DNA of 64,000 nucleotides from Rheinheimera sp. (lineage in GTDB: Bacteria > Pseudomonadota > Gammaproteobacteria > Enterobacterales > Alteromonadaceae): contig DPJG01000022.1 of assembly GCA_003543135.1 (NCBI GenBank), forward strand, positions 62,001-126,000, in the 5' to 3' direction. The translations under genes and the position numbers were made by a program. Of the stretch, positions 8,399 through 17,619 are shown one piece after another (position 1 is the stretch's first letter; each line of letters starts with the position of its first letter). The notes beneath the pieces were generated by a model, which was not told the DNA's origin, searched no databases, and saw only the letters and a list, made by a program, of their open reading frames with translations.

Positions 8399-10843
8399 AT
8401 GTTCGCGCGATTAAAGTGGTTTGCCAGTGTATTACAATGGCCATTAAGGCCACTGGTAAAATATAAAATCATTCCGGCCCAACCGGTCAGTAGCCTTGAA
8501 TTAAATCTGAATAAGCCGCTGTTTTATATCAGCAGAGTGGCTTCTGCCAGCGATCTGGCAACGCTCAAACGCGCCTGTCTGCAACTGGGATTGCCTGATC
8601 CTGCCGAACAGGTTCGCATCGGTAATGTGAGTTTGCCGCGCACTTTGTTTTTACAACAACCCACCCCTTTGTGGGGCACAGCCAAGGCATCGCTGGCATT
8701 GCAACAAGGGCAAAAGTTACTGCAGGCCCATTTAAATCAGCCGGATCAGGATGCACAGCTGGTGCCGGTTGCCATCAGTTGGGGCCGTGCGCCCGGCAAA
8801 GAAGCCAGCGTTAAATCTGTGATAGGTGAAGCCGCAGCGCCAGGCTGGCTGCGCAAATTATTTGTGGTACTGATTTCCGGCCGTCATACCCTGGTGCAGT
8901 TTTCGCGTGCGGTTTCGTTAAAAGAAATGGCCGCCGAGCATGGTGCCAGCGAAGAAAGCTCGCATAAATTATTACGGGTGGCCCGTTTTCACTTTTACCG
9001 CCAGCAACTGGCCGCGACCGGGCCACGACAGCCGAATCGTGCGGCGCTTTTTAATGCACTACTGGGCTCAGAAGCGCTGAAAAAAGCCATCGCCGATGAA
9101 GCCAAAAGTAAAAATATCAGCCAGGAACAAGCGCGGCTGGAAGCGCGGAAGTTATTGGAAGAAATTGCTGCCGATTACCGCGAATCCACGTTACGGGTAG
9201 GCGATCGTTTATTAAGCTGGTTGTGGCGCAAGTTATTTACCGGTATCAAAATTCATAACGCTGAAGTCATCCGCGACTTAGCCCAGCGTGGCCATGAAGT
9301 GGTTTACCTGCCCTGCCATCGCAGTCATATGGATTATTTATTATTAAGTTATGTGATTTACCAGCAGGGTCTGGCGGCACCACATATCGCCGCCGGTATT
9401 AATCTGGATTTCTGGCCTATCGGCAAGTTTTTCCGCCGTGGCGGTGCCTTTTTTATCCGCCGCAGTTTTAGCGGCAATAAATTGTATTCAGCGGTATTTC
9501 GCGAATATCTGTCACAGTTATTCCGCAAAGGTTACAGCGTTAAATATTACAGTGAAGGTGGCCGCAGCCGCACCGGACGTTTACTGCAACCCAAAACCGG
9601 CATGCTGGCCATGACAGTACAGGCCTTGCTGCGCGGCATCGACCGCCCTGTCACTCTGGTGCCTGTGTATCTGGGGTATGAGCATGTGATGGAAGTCAGC
9701 ACTTATCTGCGGGAGCTGAAAGGTTCGGCCAAAACCAAAGAATCGGCCTTAGGTATTTTGCAGGCAATACGTCAATTGCGTGACTATGGCTATGGTTATG
9801 TGAATTTTGGCGAGCCCATTTCGCTCAATAACTATTTACAACAACATGCCCCTGACTGGCGTCAGAGCATTAACCCTGTTGAACCACAAAAACCACAATG
9901 GCTGAACCCTGTGGTGGCTAAACTGGCACACGAAGTAATGACCAAAGTGAATCAGACAGCGGCGCTTAATGCGATTAATCTGATCGCCACTACTTTACTG
10001 GCAACAGAACAGCATGTACTGACCCGAAAAGCGCTGGTGGCGCAGCTGGATTTATATCTGGCTTTGCAACAACAGGCGCCTTATCACGACTCAGTGACCC
10101 TGCCGGAGGGTAATGGCAGCAGTCTGGTACAGCATGCGCTGGACTTGCACAAAATTCATCTGCAACAGGATGAGTTTGGCGATTTAATTCAGCTCAGTGC
10201 TGAAGAAGCAGTTGTGATGAGCTACTACCGAAATAACGTCAGTCATTTGTTTGTGATCCCAGCCTTGCTGGCCACTGCACTGCTGCAACATCGCAGCCTG
10301 AGTAAAATGCAGTTGCTGAATATCTGCCAGCAACTACAACCGCTGTTACAACAGGAACTGTTTTTAGCGTCCGCTGATTTAAGCCAGTATGTTGGTCAGG
10401 TGCTGGCGTTTTTGCAGCAACAGGGAATGATTGAAGAAGTGGAGCACAGCTATCAGTGCACCGATAGCCAAAACCCGGCTTATCATCAGCTGCAACTGTT
10501 GGCGCACAACAGCGATGCCATTTTGCAGCGGTATGCCATGGTGCTGAACTTAATAGCGCTGGAAGCACCAGTTCAGCGCGCTGAGCTGGAGCAGCACAGT
10601 CAGCAACTGGCACAGCGCCTGTTAAAGCTGCATGGTATTGAGTCGCCGGAATATCATGACAAACAACTGTTCGCCACTTTGGTCAATGCACTGAAAGAAG
10701 CGCACTATATCCAGCTTGATGAACAATACCAGCTGACCAGCGGCCAGAATTTCCAGCCGCTGCTATCTACAGTAAACGCTTTATTACAACCAGAAGTGCT
10801 GCAAAGTATTCAGCAAATTACCGCCAATAAAGACTCCGGCTAA
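8399..10843 (+). CDS. plsB: Glycerol-3-phosphate 1-O-acyltransferase PlsB
   Basis: Inner-membrane-associated enzyme of 814 residues that makes lysophosphatidic acid from glycerol-3-phosphate and acyl-ACP/CoA, the first step of phospholipid synthesis. The acyltransferase block I is HRSHMD (His307, Asp312); later blocks are GAFFIRRSF, the EGGRSRTGR glycerol-phosphate-binding block and VTLVPVYLGYEHV. Length fits the long gammaproteobacterial PlsB type with an N-terminal regulatory domain and a helical C-terminal domain. Divergent from lexA. Its stop codon lies in the loop of a hairpin shared with the convergent tesB gene. Confidence 0.97.
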   Translation: MFARLKWFASVLQWPLRPLVKYKIIPAQPVSSLELNLNKPLFYISRVASASDLATLKRACLQLGLPDPAEQVRIGNVSLPRTLFLQQPTPLWGTAKASLALQQGQKLLQAHLNQPDQDAQLVPVAISWGRAPGKEASVKSVIGEAAAPGWLRKLFVVLISGRHTLVQFSRAVSLKEMAAEHGASEESSHKLLRVARFHFYRQQLAATGPRQPNRAALFNALLGSEALKKAIADEAKSKNISQEQARLEARKLLEEIAADYRESTLRVGDRLLSWLWRKLFTGIKIHNAEVIRDLAQRGHEVVYLPCHRSHMDYLLLSYVIYQQGLAAPHIAAGINLDFWPIGKFFRRGGAFFIRRSFSGNKLYSAVFREYLSQLFRKGYSVKYYSEGGRSRTGRLLQPKTGMLAMTVQALLRGIDRPVTLVPVYLGYEHVMEVSTYLRELKGSAKTKESALGILQAIRQLRDYGYGYVNFGEPISLNNYLQQHAPDWRQSINPVEPQKPQWLNPVVAKLAHEVMTKVNQTAALNAINLIATTLLATEQHVLTRKALVAQLDLYLALQQQAPYHDSVTLPEGNGSSLVQHALDLHKIHLQQDEFGDLIQLSAEEAVVMSYYRNNVSHLFVIPALLATALLQHRSLSKMQLLNICQQLQPLLQQELFLASADLSQYVGQVLAFLQQQGMIEEVEHSYQCTDSQNPAYHQLQLLAHNSDAILQRYAMVLNLIALEAPVQRAELEQHSQQLAQRLLKLHGIESPEYHDKQLFATLVNALKEAHYIQLDEQYQLTSGQNFQPLLSTVNALLQPEVLQSIQQITANKDSG

Positions 10844-10854
10844 ACCGGAGTCTT
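10830..10854. terminator. Hairpin between convergent plsB and tesB
   Basis: A perfect 10-bp inverted repeat, AAGACTCCGG and CCGGAGTCTT, with a 5-nt loop. The plsB stop codon lies in the loop and right arm start. The arms end in short T runs on both strands, so it could act in both directions, although the U-tracts are weak. Confidence 0.6.
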
Positions 10855-10859
10855 GTGGA

Positions 10860-11735
10860 TTATTCGTTGCGGGCTTTGTCGTAACTGCGGATCACCCCTT
10901 CCTGCATGGTAGACGCCACCAGTACACCGGCGCGGTTAAAAAACTGTCCGCGTACTAAACCACGGGCGCCGGACGCACTCGGGCTGTCTACCGCATATAA
11001 CAACCAGTCGTCAAAGCGAAAATCCTGATGAAACCACATGGCATGGTCAATAGTGGCGACTTGCATATTAGGCGCCATAAAAGACTTGCCATGCGGCTGC
11101 AACGCCGTTGGTAAAAAGTTAAAGTCTGAGGCATAAGCCAACAGATATTTATGCACCCTTAAATCGTCGGGCATAGCACCGTTGGCTTTAAACCAGACAT
11201 AACGTTTGGCGTTACTCACCTGAGGTTTAAACGGGTTGTGAAAGGCCACAGGGCGCATCTCAATAGGTTTTTCACATATAAACTTGCTGCGCAGGCTTTG
11301 TGGGATCAGGTCAGCGTGTTCACGATAAAATTCCAGATCGGAAATTAACTCTTCCGGTGGCGGCACCTGCGGCATTAAATCCTGATGTTCAAAACCCACT
11401 TCATCGGCCTGAAAAGACGCCGTCATATAAAAAATTGGCTTGCCAAACTGGATGGCGCTGACGCGTCTGGTACTGAAACTTTTACCATCCCTGATATTTT
11501 CTACTTCATAAACGATAGGGCGGGACGCGTCACCCGGGCGCAAGAAATAAGAGTGAAACGAATGGACTTTCCGGTCTTCCGGGATAGTCTCTTTGGCAGC
11601 CGACAACGCCTGCCCCATCACCTGGCCGCCAAATACCGCTTTAAAGCCTAAATCCTGACTTTGGCCACGGTACAATCCCAACTCGATAGTTTCCAATTTT
11701 AATAACGACAATAAATCGGCTAACACCTGGCTCAT
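10860..11735 (-). CDS. tesB: Acyl-CoA thioesterase II
   Basis: Double hot-dog fold thioesterase, 291 residues from the chosen start, close to the 286 residues of E. coli TesB. Hydrolyses medium- and long-chain acyl-CoA. Family segments are [32 protein letters not shown], the active-site region [10 protein letters not shown] with the conserved Asp, and [14 protein letters not shown]. The open frame extends far upstream, but GGAG six bases before the second of two tandem ATGs (11738, 11735) fixes the start. Divergent from the EVE-domain gene. Confidence 0.93.
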   Translation of the reverse strand: MSQVLADLLSLLKLETIELGLYRGQSQDLGFKAVFGGQVMGQALSAAKETIPEDRKVHSFHSYFLRPGDASRPIVYEVENIRDGKSFSTRRVSAIQFGKPIFYMTASFQADEVGFEHQDLMPQVPPPEELISDLEFYREHADLIPQSLRSKFICEKPIEMRPVAFHNPFKPQVSNAKRYVWFKANGAMPDDLRVHKYLLAYASDFNFLPTALQPHGKSFMAPNMQVATIDHAMWFHQDFRFDDWLLYAVDSPSASGARGLVRGQFFNRAGVLVASTMQEGVIRSYDKARNE

Positions 11736-11922
11736 CATGGGCTCCAAAAATGCTGACAGAATGCAGCATTGTGCAGCAGTGCTGTAAAAACTGCAAAACA
11801 GAGGCGGCACCGCATGCTTTAAGACATCTGACGCAAATACCGCAGAATTCACGGCAAAGCTGCTGGCTGCAGCGTAAAAAGCACGGCATAATCGCGCCAG
11901 CTTGCATAAAGGAGCCATTCGA

Positions 11923-12381
11923 ATGGCCTGGCTGTTTAAAACAGAACCCAATGAATGCAGTATTGATGATATAGCTGCAGCCCAAGACGGTGTGATTTGG
12001 GAAGGTGTGCGTAATTATCAGGCGCGAAATTTCCTGCGGGATCAGGTTCAACTGGGTGATCTGGTGCTGATCCATCATTCAAGTTGTAAGCAAATTGGTT
12101 TAGCCGGTCTTGCCAAAGTATCGGCAACAGCTTTTGCTGATCCAAGTCAGTTTCAGCCGCGTAGCCCTTATTACGACGCCAAAGCCAGTGCTGAGCGCTG
12201 GCCCTGGTATGCAGTGCAGGTGCAGTTTGTAGAAAAGTTCAGAAAAATCATCACAATGGATGAATTGAGAACACAGCCAGCTCTGGCGCAGATGCAAGTG
12301 TTGAAAAAAGGCAACAGATTATCTGTAATGCCGGTAACAAAACAGGAAATGGAGCTTGTACTTTTTTTAACCAGAGCATAG
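11923..12381 (+). CDS. EVE domain-containing protein
   Basis: Protein of 152 residues that begins [16 protein letters not shown] and contains [15 protein letters not shown], the conserved opening of EVE-domain (PUA/YTH-like) proteins. These domains are thought to bind modified bases in nucleic acid; the aromatic-cage region and PYYDAKAS segment are present. AAAGGAG ends 8 bp before the ATG, so the longer upstream reading frame is not used. Divergent from tesB. Cellular role is not known; linkage to nucleic-acid modification is general family knowledge. Confidence 0.9.
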   Translation: MAWLFKTEPNECSIDDIAAAQDGVIWEGVRNYQARNFLRDQVQLGDLVLIHHSSCKQIGLAGLAKVSATAFADPSQFQPRSPYYDAKASAERWPWYAVQVQFVEKFRKIITMDELRTQPALAQMQVLKKGNRLSVMPVTKQEMELVLFLTRA

Positions 12382-12439
12382 AGTATAAACAACCCATGCA
12401 GCCTGCTTGCAGGCGTAGCCCTGAAAGGGAGTAAAACAG

Positions 12440-12679
12440 ATGGCAGCACTACTTCAAGAACGTCGTGATCAGACCAAAGATGTAAATTATTTTTGGAATG
12501 AGCTGAATATGGCGCAAAAATTTTCAGTCGCTGAATTACAACGTTTTGGTTATGAACTTGCTTTTGTGCGCCGCAGCCCAAGTTTTAGTCTGGCAGTGCT
12601 GCGTGCCGGTGACCGGATTGCTGCAGTAGATCAGGATGGCCAGATTGATACCGAACCTAAAGTAGTGATCCGGCATTAA
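12440..12679 (+). CDS. Small hypothetical protein
   Basis: Protein of 79 residues, soluble, with a charged N-terminus and a likely alpha-beta fold ending in strands (FSLAVLRAGDRIAAVDQDGQ). GGGAG precedes the ATG at a good distance. A short inverted repeat, GCCTGC TT GCAGGC (12401-12414), lies in its leader between it and the EVE gene. I do not recognise the family. Codon use resembles its neighbours and the ribosome site is good, so it is probably a real gene co-transcribed with the EVE-domain gene 58 bp upstream. Confidence 0.7.
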   Translation: MAALLQERRDQTKDVNYFWNELNMAQKFSVAELQRFGYELAFVRRSPSFSLAVLRAGDRIAAVDQDGQIDTEPKVVIRH

Positions 12680-12699
12680 ATAATACCGGGCTTATCAGC

Positions 12700-13248
12700 T
12701 CAGACCGGTTCCGACAACGGACGTGGTGTTTTTCCAATTTCTTTATAACTTTGTTCTTTCACCAGCATAACCCCCGACTGACATAACTGCAGATAACCAG
12801 CCAATGAGTTTTTCTGCCAGCCCTGAATTAAGCGCCCGTGGCGATTGATAAAAGCTTCCAATTCTGAATATTCCACTGCTAAATTACGTTTGCAGTATTT
12901 TTTCAGCGCCTGTGGCAATGACTGTTGTTTTTGCGCCAGTTCTTTGCAGATCATTGGAATAGCCTGACATAAAGTCTCAATACAAAAAACTTCACTGGCT
13001 GGCAAACGGCTGTTGATTTTATCGTGCAGCAGTTGTTGTAACAGGATCTGGCAACTTTCTTCGGCAAGCTCATAGGTCAATTGCTGGATATGCGAAGATT
13101 CCTGATCCCTCAGTTTATATTCCATTACCATACGTTTATGTGCTTTGCTCAAGCTGTCAATTTTAATGACCAGCAGTACAACAACGACAAAAAAAACAAT
13201 AAATATCAACAAAGTCCACATATACAACTCAGAATATCCGACAACCAA
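12700..13248 (-). CDS. Hypothetical single-pass membrane protein
   Basis: Protein of 182 residues with one N-terminal hydrophobic helix (about residues 10-29), then a basic and helical cytoplasmic domain with several cysteines. Not recognised. Converges with the small hypothetical gene, whose stop is 20 bp away. A terminator for the DUF885 gene lies just upstream of its start, so it should have its own promoter. A signalling or structural function cannot be assigned from sequence. Confidence 0.7.
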   Translation of the reverse strand: MVVGYSELYMWTLLIFIVFFVVVVLLVIKIDSLSKAHKRMVMEYKLRDQESSHIQQLTYELAEESCQILLQQLLHDKINSRLPASEVFCIETLCQAIPMICKELAQKQQSLPQALKKYCKRNLAVEYSELEAFINRHGRLIQGWQKNSLAGYLQLCQSGVMLVKEQSYKEIGKTPRPLSEPV

Positions 13249-13270
13249 TCCAGTCTGAAATCAGCACAGA

Positions 13271-13295
13271 AAAACGCCGTGCATCAAACACGGCG
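13271..13295 (-). terminator. Intrinsic terminator between the DUF885 and membrane-protein genes
   Basis: Read on the minus strand, CGCCGTG and CACGGCG pair perfectly (7 bp, 7-nt loop) and four U follow. It stops minus-strand transcription coming from the DUF885 lipoprotein gene. Confidence 0.65.
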
Positions 13296-13328
13296 CCGAG
13301 TATAACACTGCGTTACCACAATCCAACG

Positions 13329-13356
13329 ACGCCTGCGCGAATTTCACCGCAGGCGT
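13329..13356 (-). terminator. Hairpin just after the DUF885 stop
   Basis: Perfect 9-bp inverted repeat (ACGCCTGCG and CGCAGGCGT) with a 10-nt loop, 15 bp after the stop codon. It lacks a U-run, so it may protect the 3' end or cooperate with the true terminator at 13271-13295. Confidence 0.45.
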
Positions 13357-13370
13357 GCTGGCGTGGTGTA

Positions 13371-15098
13371 TTAGGTTTTTTGCTTACGTTTGATGTAGTT
13401 ATTAATTTGCTGCTCCAGAATCGGCAGTGGCAGGCTGCCATTTTGCAGCAGGGTGTCATGAAACTCCCGTACATCAAAGTCGGCGCCAAGCGCCTGCTCA
13501 GCCTGCTTTCTTAAGCGTTTGATAGTGATTTCGCCCAGCTTGTAAGACAGCGCCTGCGCCGGCCAGCTGATATAACGATCAATTTCTGTCGTGACATTAT
13601 GTAAGGACAAAGCACTGTTACTGGCCATAAAATCAATGGCTTGCTGTCTGGTCCAGCCCATAGTGTGCATACCGGTATCCACCACCAGTCGTGCTGCACG
13701 CCACATCTCATAGGTCAGCCGGCCAAAGTTACTGTATGGATCCTGATAAAAGCCAACTTCCAGTCCCAGATATTCAGAATACAAACCCCAACCTTCGCCA
13801 AAAGCTGAAGTGTAAAAACTGCGACGATAAGAGGGTAAATCAGTTTGTTCGTTCGCCAGCGCGACCTGCAGATGATGGCCTGGTACAGCTTCATGCAAAG
13901 TCAGAGCTTCCAGCTCATACAACGGACGCCGGTCCAGCGCGTAAGTATTAACCCAATAAAAGCCAGGTTCACCGTCGCCGCGGCCACCGGCATAACGGCC
14001 TGTGGTGTATTTAGGTGCAATTTCGGCTGGTACCGGCTCCACGCCATAAGGGGTGCGCGGTAATTTTTTAAACAGTTTTGGTAACTGGGCGTCTATCTTC
14101 TTCGACAAATAGGCCGCTTCTTTGAGCAGCTGCTCCGGTGTTGTGACATAAAACTGCTTGTCGGTGCGTAAAAACTGAATAAATTCAGCAAAACTGCCGT
14201 TAAAACCGGTGTCACTGATCACTTTAGCCATTTCAGCTCTGATCCGCGCCACTTCATTCAACCCAATCTGATGCACCTGTGCCGGTGTCATTTTTAGTGT
14301 GGTGTAATGCTCCAGCCGGTTCTGATAAAACTCTGCGCCCTGCGGCAGGGCAATAGCGGCAATATTATCCCGTGCACCAGGTAAATATTGCTGCACAAAA
14401 AAGTCATGATATTGCTGATAAGCAGGGAAAATCTCTTTGTTGATCAGGTTTTTTGCCTGCTGCTGATATTGCTGCCACTCGGCTTCAGTCAGACCGGCTA
14501 CAGGTTTTTGTAATGGCCGGAAAAATACCGATTGCTCGGCGTCTTTGGTGATAAAAGAGCGGATACCTTCGGCATAACCATTGAGCACAGCTTTAGGCTG
14601 GGTATAACCTTTGGCCAGCCCCTCGCGCATCCACTGCGTTTGCTGTTGCATATATTTGGGCACTGACGCCAGGCGCTGCAGGTAGTTTTCAACATCTTTT
14701 TTGCTTTTCAGTGCAGCGCCAGTCAGCATAAAAGTCAGATCGCTGTGAAAACCAGACTCGGAGGTCAACGGCATATAATGCGCACCGTAACGGTACTCAT
14801 CGACATCATTCTGCAGCCGGTAAACTAAAATCGCGTGGTTGATCTGCTGCTGTTCCGTCAAAGCGCTCACATCCACAGCTTTTAATTGCGCCAGCAGCTG
14901 TTGTCTTTTTTCATCAGCCAGCGCCAGCGCTTGCGGTGACATATCCGGTAGACTGGTTTCACTGCGCGGGCTTATCTCCTGTGCCTGTTGCCATATTTTA
15001 TCGGCAAAAGAGTTAAAGTCTGTGCTGGCCGCAGGCGGCTGGTTGGCACAGGCGGTTAAAGCTGCGGCGCAGAACAACACCAGTAGTTTACGTTTCAT
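13371..15098 (-). CDS. DUF885 family lipoprotein
   Basis: Lipoprotein of 575 residues: signal MKRKLLVLFCAAALTACAN with a lipobox ending at Cys17. The DUF885 core contains HEAVPGHHLQ (a HExxxxHH zinc-type motif about residue 400) and later GEGWGLYSE, both typical of this putative metallopeptidase-like family. Substrate is unknown. It lies alone on the minus strand with its own terminators. A perfect 12-bp palindrome stands 31 bp upstream of the start. Family call is confident; catalytic activity is not shown. Confidence 0.9.
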   Translation of the reverse strand: MKRKLLVLFCAAALTACANQPPAASTDFNSFADKIWQQAQEISPRSETSLPDMSPQALALADEKRQQLLAQLKAVDVSALTEQQQINHAILVYRLQNDVDEYRYGAHYMPLTSESGFHSDLTFMLTGAALKSKKDVENYLQRLASVPKYMQQQTQWMREGLAKGYTQPKAVLNGYAEGIRSFITKDAEQSVFFRPLQKPVAGLTEAEWQQYQQQAKNLINKEIFPAYQQYHDFFVQQYLPGARDNIAAIALPQGAEFYQNRLEHYTTLKMTPAQVHQIGLNEVARIRAEMAKVISDTGFNGSFAEFIQFLRTDKQFYVTTPEQLLKEAAYLSKKIDAQLPKLFKKLPRTPYGVEPVPAEIAPKYTTGRYAGGRGDGEPGFYWVNTYALDRRPLYELEALTLHEAVPGHHLQVALANEQTDLPSYRRSFYTSAFGEGWGLYSEYLGLEVGFYQDPYSNFGRLTYEMWRAARLVVDTGMHTMGWTRQQAIDFMASNSALSLHNVTTEIDRYISWPAQALSYKLGEITIKRLRKQAEQALGADFDVREFHDTLLQNGSLPLPILEQQINNYIKRKQKT

Positions 15099-15426
15099 AA
15101 AAAGATCCCAAAGAGAAGTGGCCAGCTGATTGTATACAATTCTCTACGTAGCGACGAAACCGCCCGCCTGACAAAATTGCCGTTTGAGCCGATTTTATAT
15201 CAGCAAATTGGGCAAAGCCGGAGCAAAAAGCAGCAAACAGCTGATAAATTTGTAAAAAAACCACAATTTTTAAAAAAAATCTTGGCGTATGGCAGCGCTG
15301 TCGTTATTTTAAAGATGCGAGAAGCTCAAGATGCGCGCCAACCCTTGCGTTCAACCGGCATTTACGTAACATAAGGGCATTCATTTGCGCTAAGTCTATG
15401 CAGTATCCATTGGAGTTTTACTTGGC
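15099..15426. other. Divergent intergenic region with no gene
   Basis: The 328 bp between the DUF885 gene and a diguanylate cyclase gene are AT-rich with A/T runs near 15250-15280. A 65-codon frame here has no ribosome site and starts with TTG, so I do not call it. Apart from the palindrome at 15129-15140 I see no convincing element. Confidence 0.5.
15129..15140. promoter_or_regulatory. 12-bp perfect palindrome, candidate operator
   Basis: ATTGTATACAAT is its own reverse complement and lies 31 bp upstream of the DUF885 lipoprotein start. The TTGTATACAA core resembles sites of FadR/VanR-type GntR regulators (from memory). No GntR gene is in this window. Confidence 0.4.
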
Positions 15427-16443
15427 ATGATGTATCAGGATTCAATCGATCAGGCGAGCGAAAAAGCTGCTCTTGCAATGGCTTTTTTGCAGCGGCATCG
15501 TTTGGCAGCACACCCGGTAAACTTCACCGTTGCTTACGAATATATCAGTGGCGTTCACGCTGCCTTATGCCAAACCGTAGAACAGAAGCTCGAAGCCCGC
15601 GTGCATTTTGATGACTTTGTCATGATTGAGCTTTACAGCAATTACATCGTCACCACCAGCAAAGAAAACGAACAACTGGTCAACAGAGTGAACCAGATTG
15701 TCAGCAAGTTAAGCGGTACCGCCGATCTGGCCAGTGAAACCATCAATGAATATCTTGAAGTGCTGGATCAAGGCATGCAGCTGCTAAGCAGCAACAGCAT
15801 GGTTGATCCTAAAATCACCATGCAACGCATGATGGATGCTACTGTTGAGCTTCGCAGCAGTCAGGAAAAATTACGTGATCAGCTGCAGCACTCAGCGGAA
15901 CAAAGCCAAATTTTACGCACAGAGCTGGAGCAGCTGAAAAAAAGCCGTCAGGTAGACGCGCTGACCGGTTTGTATAACAGGCTCAGTATGCAGGAACACG
16001 TCGATGACTGGCTAACCCAGGACCCACAACGCCGTATTGCCGCTATTGCCGTTGATCTCGACCATTTCCGCCAGTTTAATCACGATTATGGCTTTAACAT
16101 CGGTGATGTGATCCTGTCGAAAGTGGCGAAAAAAATCAGTGCCTATGTGCAGGAAAGTGGCCTGCCAGTGCGTGCCGGTGGTGAAGAGTTTTTAATTCTA
16201 CTGCCGGATGTGGATTTACGCACGGCCAGCGAAATTGCCGAACAGGTGCGCCGCGGTGTGGAAAAACTGCGTTTTGTGTCATCGCGCAGCAAAAAAGCCT
16301 TGCCCAAAGTGACCATTTCGCTGGGTGTGACCTTGTATCAGTCGGAAGAAAACTGGCATCAGTTTCTGGCGCGCACCAGCCAGGTGTTGACCGTGGCCAA
16401 AAGACGCGGCCGCAATCAGGTTGCCACTGAAGCCATGCTGTAA
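15427..16443 (+). CDS. Diguanylate cyclase (GGDEF domain)
   Basis: Soluble protein of 338 residues. Residues 1-165 are an alpha-helical region with no membrane segment, ending in a predicted coiled coil (SQEKLRDQLQHSAEQSQILR). The C-terminal GGDEF domain starts at VDALTGLYNR and has an intact RAGGEEF active site, so it should make c-di-GMP. No RxxD inhibitory site precedes the active site. The helical N-terminus with NFTVAYEYISG is common in cytosolic cyclases. Tandem ATGs (15427, 15430) follow a GGAG. Five bases separate it from the AlkC-like gene. Confidence 0.9.
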   Translation: MMYQDSIDQASEKAALAMAFLQRHRLAAHPVNFTVAYEYISGVHAALCQTVEQKLEARVHFDDFVMIELYSNYIVTTSKENEQLVNRVNQIVSKLSGTADLASETINEYLEVLDQGMQLLSSNSMVDPKITMQRMMDATVELRSSQEKLRDQLQHSAEQSQILRTELEQLKKSRQVDALTGLYNRLSMQEHVDDWLTQDPQRRIAAIAVDLDHFRQFNHDYGFNIGDVILSKVAKKISAYVQESGLPVRAGGEEFLILLPDVDLRTASEIAEQVRRGVEKLRFVSSRSKKALPKVTISLGVTLYQSEENWHQFLARTSQVLTVAKRRGRNQVATEAML

Positions 16444-16448
16444 GCACC

Positions 16449-17534
16449 ATGGCCGCCGCGCTGCTAAAAGAACAAATCAACAGCACTTTATTAAACGCCA
16501 TTGCAGCGCGTTGTCGCCAGTATTATCCAGCCTTTGATACCGCGGCTTTTTTACAAGAGTTCAATGACGATTTTCACACACTTGAACTGAAACAACGCAT
16601 CAACCGCACCGCCCGCTGTTTGTATCAGACGCTGGGATTGCCGTTCGGTGAGGCCTGCGCCGTGCTCAAACCGGTCAGCAGCCATTTTGGCGGTATTCCG
16701 GGTTTTATTTTCCCCGAAGTGGTGGCGCAATTTGGCTTACAACAACCTGACATAGCGCTGGATGCGCTGGGCCACTTCACCTGTTTTTCCACCAGCGAAT
16801 TTGCGATCCGGCCTTTTATCCAACAATATCCGGCAAAAACCTTTGCGCAAATGCTGATATGGGCAGAAGCAGACAACCATCACCTGCGTCGTCTGGCCAG
16901 TGAAGGTTGCCGGCCACGTTTGCCCTGGGGTACAGCGTTAAAAACCTTACAGCGGGATGCCAGCCCGATTTTGCCGATACTGGAAAAACTCAAAGCCGAC
17001 GCTTCCGATTATGTGCGGCGTAGTGTGGCCAATAACCTGAACGACATCAGTAAAGACCAGCCCGAGCTGGTGCTGGCGCTGGCTGCCCGCTGGCGAGGGC
17101 ACAGCGACAACACCGACTGGATCATCAAACATGCCTTACGTACTCTGCTGAAAAAGCGCCACAGCCAGGCGCTCGCCTTGTTTGATTATCAAACCCCAGC
17201 CCTGCAGGCCAGCCTGAGCCTTGACAGCGCTACGGTGCAGATGGGCCAGCCACTGCAGTTTCAGGTGCAGCTGCAAAGCCAGGCACCGCTTGGCAAACTG
17301 CGGCTGGAATATGCCATCGACTTTGCCGGTAAAACTGGCAAAATCCGGCACAAAGTATTTCAGCTGCTAGAGCGCACTATTTCGGAACCAAGACTGCAAT
17401 TACAACGTAGTTATCGTTTTGTCGACATGACCACACGCAAACATTATCCGGGGCCACATCAGCTGCATCTGTTTATTAATGGTCAGCCTTATGCGTCTGC
17501 CCCTTTTGAATTACAACCAGCAGAAAGCAGCTAA
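16449..17534 (+). CDS. AlkC-like DNA alkylation repair protein
   Basis: Protein of 361 residues. The first 240 residues form HEAT-like helical repeats with RRLASEGCRPRLPWG, a segment characteristic of AlkC-type alkylpurine DNA glycosylases, and DYVRRSVANNLNDIS. The last 110 residues look like a beta-sandwich (LEYAIDFAGKTGKI, RKHYPGPHQLHLFING) matching the C-terminal Ig-like domain known for AlkC. It would remove 3-methyl- type bases from DNA. It starts 5 bp after the cyclase stop and has no strong ribosome site, so it may be coupled to it. No Ada-type box was seen. Confidence 0.85.
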   Translation: MAAALLKEQINSTLLNAIAARCRQYYPAFDTAAFLQEFNDDFHTLELKQRINRTARCLYQTLGLPFGEACAVLKPVSSHFGGIPGFIFPEVVAQFGLQQPDIALDALGHFTCFSTSEFAIRPFIQQYPAKTFAQMLIWAEADNHHLRRLASEGCRPRLPWGTALKTLQRDASPILPILEKLKADASDYVRRSVANNLNDISKDQPELVLALAARWRGHSDNTDWIIKHALRTLLKKRHSQALALFDYQTPALQASLSLDSATVQMGQPLQFQVQLQSQAPLGKLRLEYAIDFAGKTGKIRHKVFQLLERTISEPRLQLQRSYRFVDMTTRKHYPGPHQLHLFINGQPYASAPFELQPAESS

Positions 17535-17558
17535 TTTGCAGCATTTACCGCCTTTTGA

Positions 17559-17587
17559 TTGGCGTAGCCGGACGGATCTTTTACACT
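17559..17587 (+). promoter_or_regulatory. Possible sigma-70 promoter for ubiE operon
   Basis: TTGGCG, 17-bp spacer, TACACT; the -10 ends 32 bp before the ubiE ATG. A fair match by eye only. Confidence 0.35.
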
Positions 17588-17619
17588 AGCGCCAGTTTCG
17601 AGCTGGCAAAGGCCTTATC

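Noticed and set aside
11739-11951. Extension of tesB by about 70 codons
   Set aside because: The extra part has no TesB pattern and GGAG marks the inner start.
12401-12414. GCCTGC-TT-GCAGGC as a terminator of the EVE gene
   Set aside because: No T-run follows and the next gene starts 26 bp on; likely only a leader structure.
15177-15374. 65-codon frame in the DUF885-cyclase gap
   Set aside because: TTG start, no ribosome site, low-complexity A/T part.
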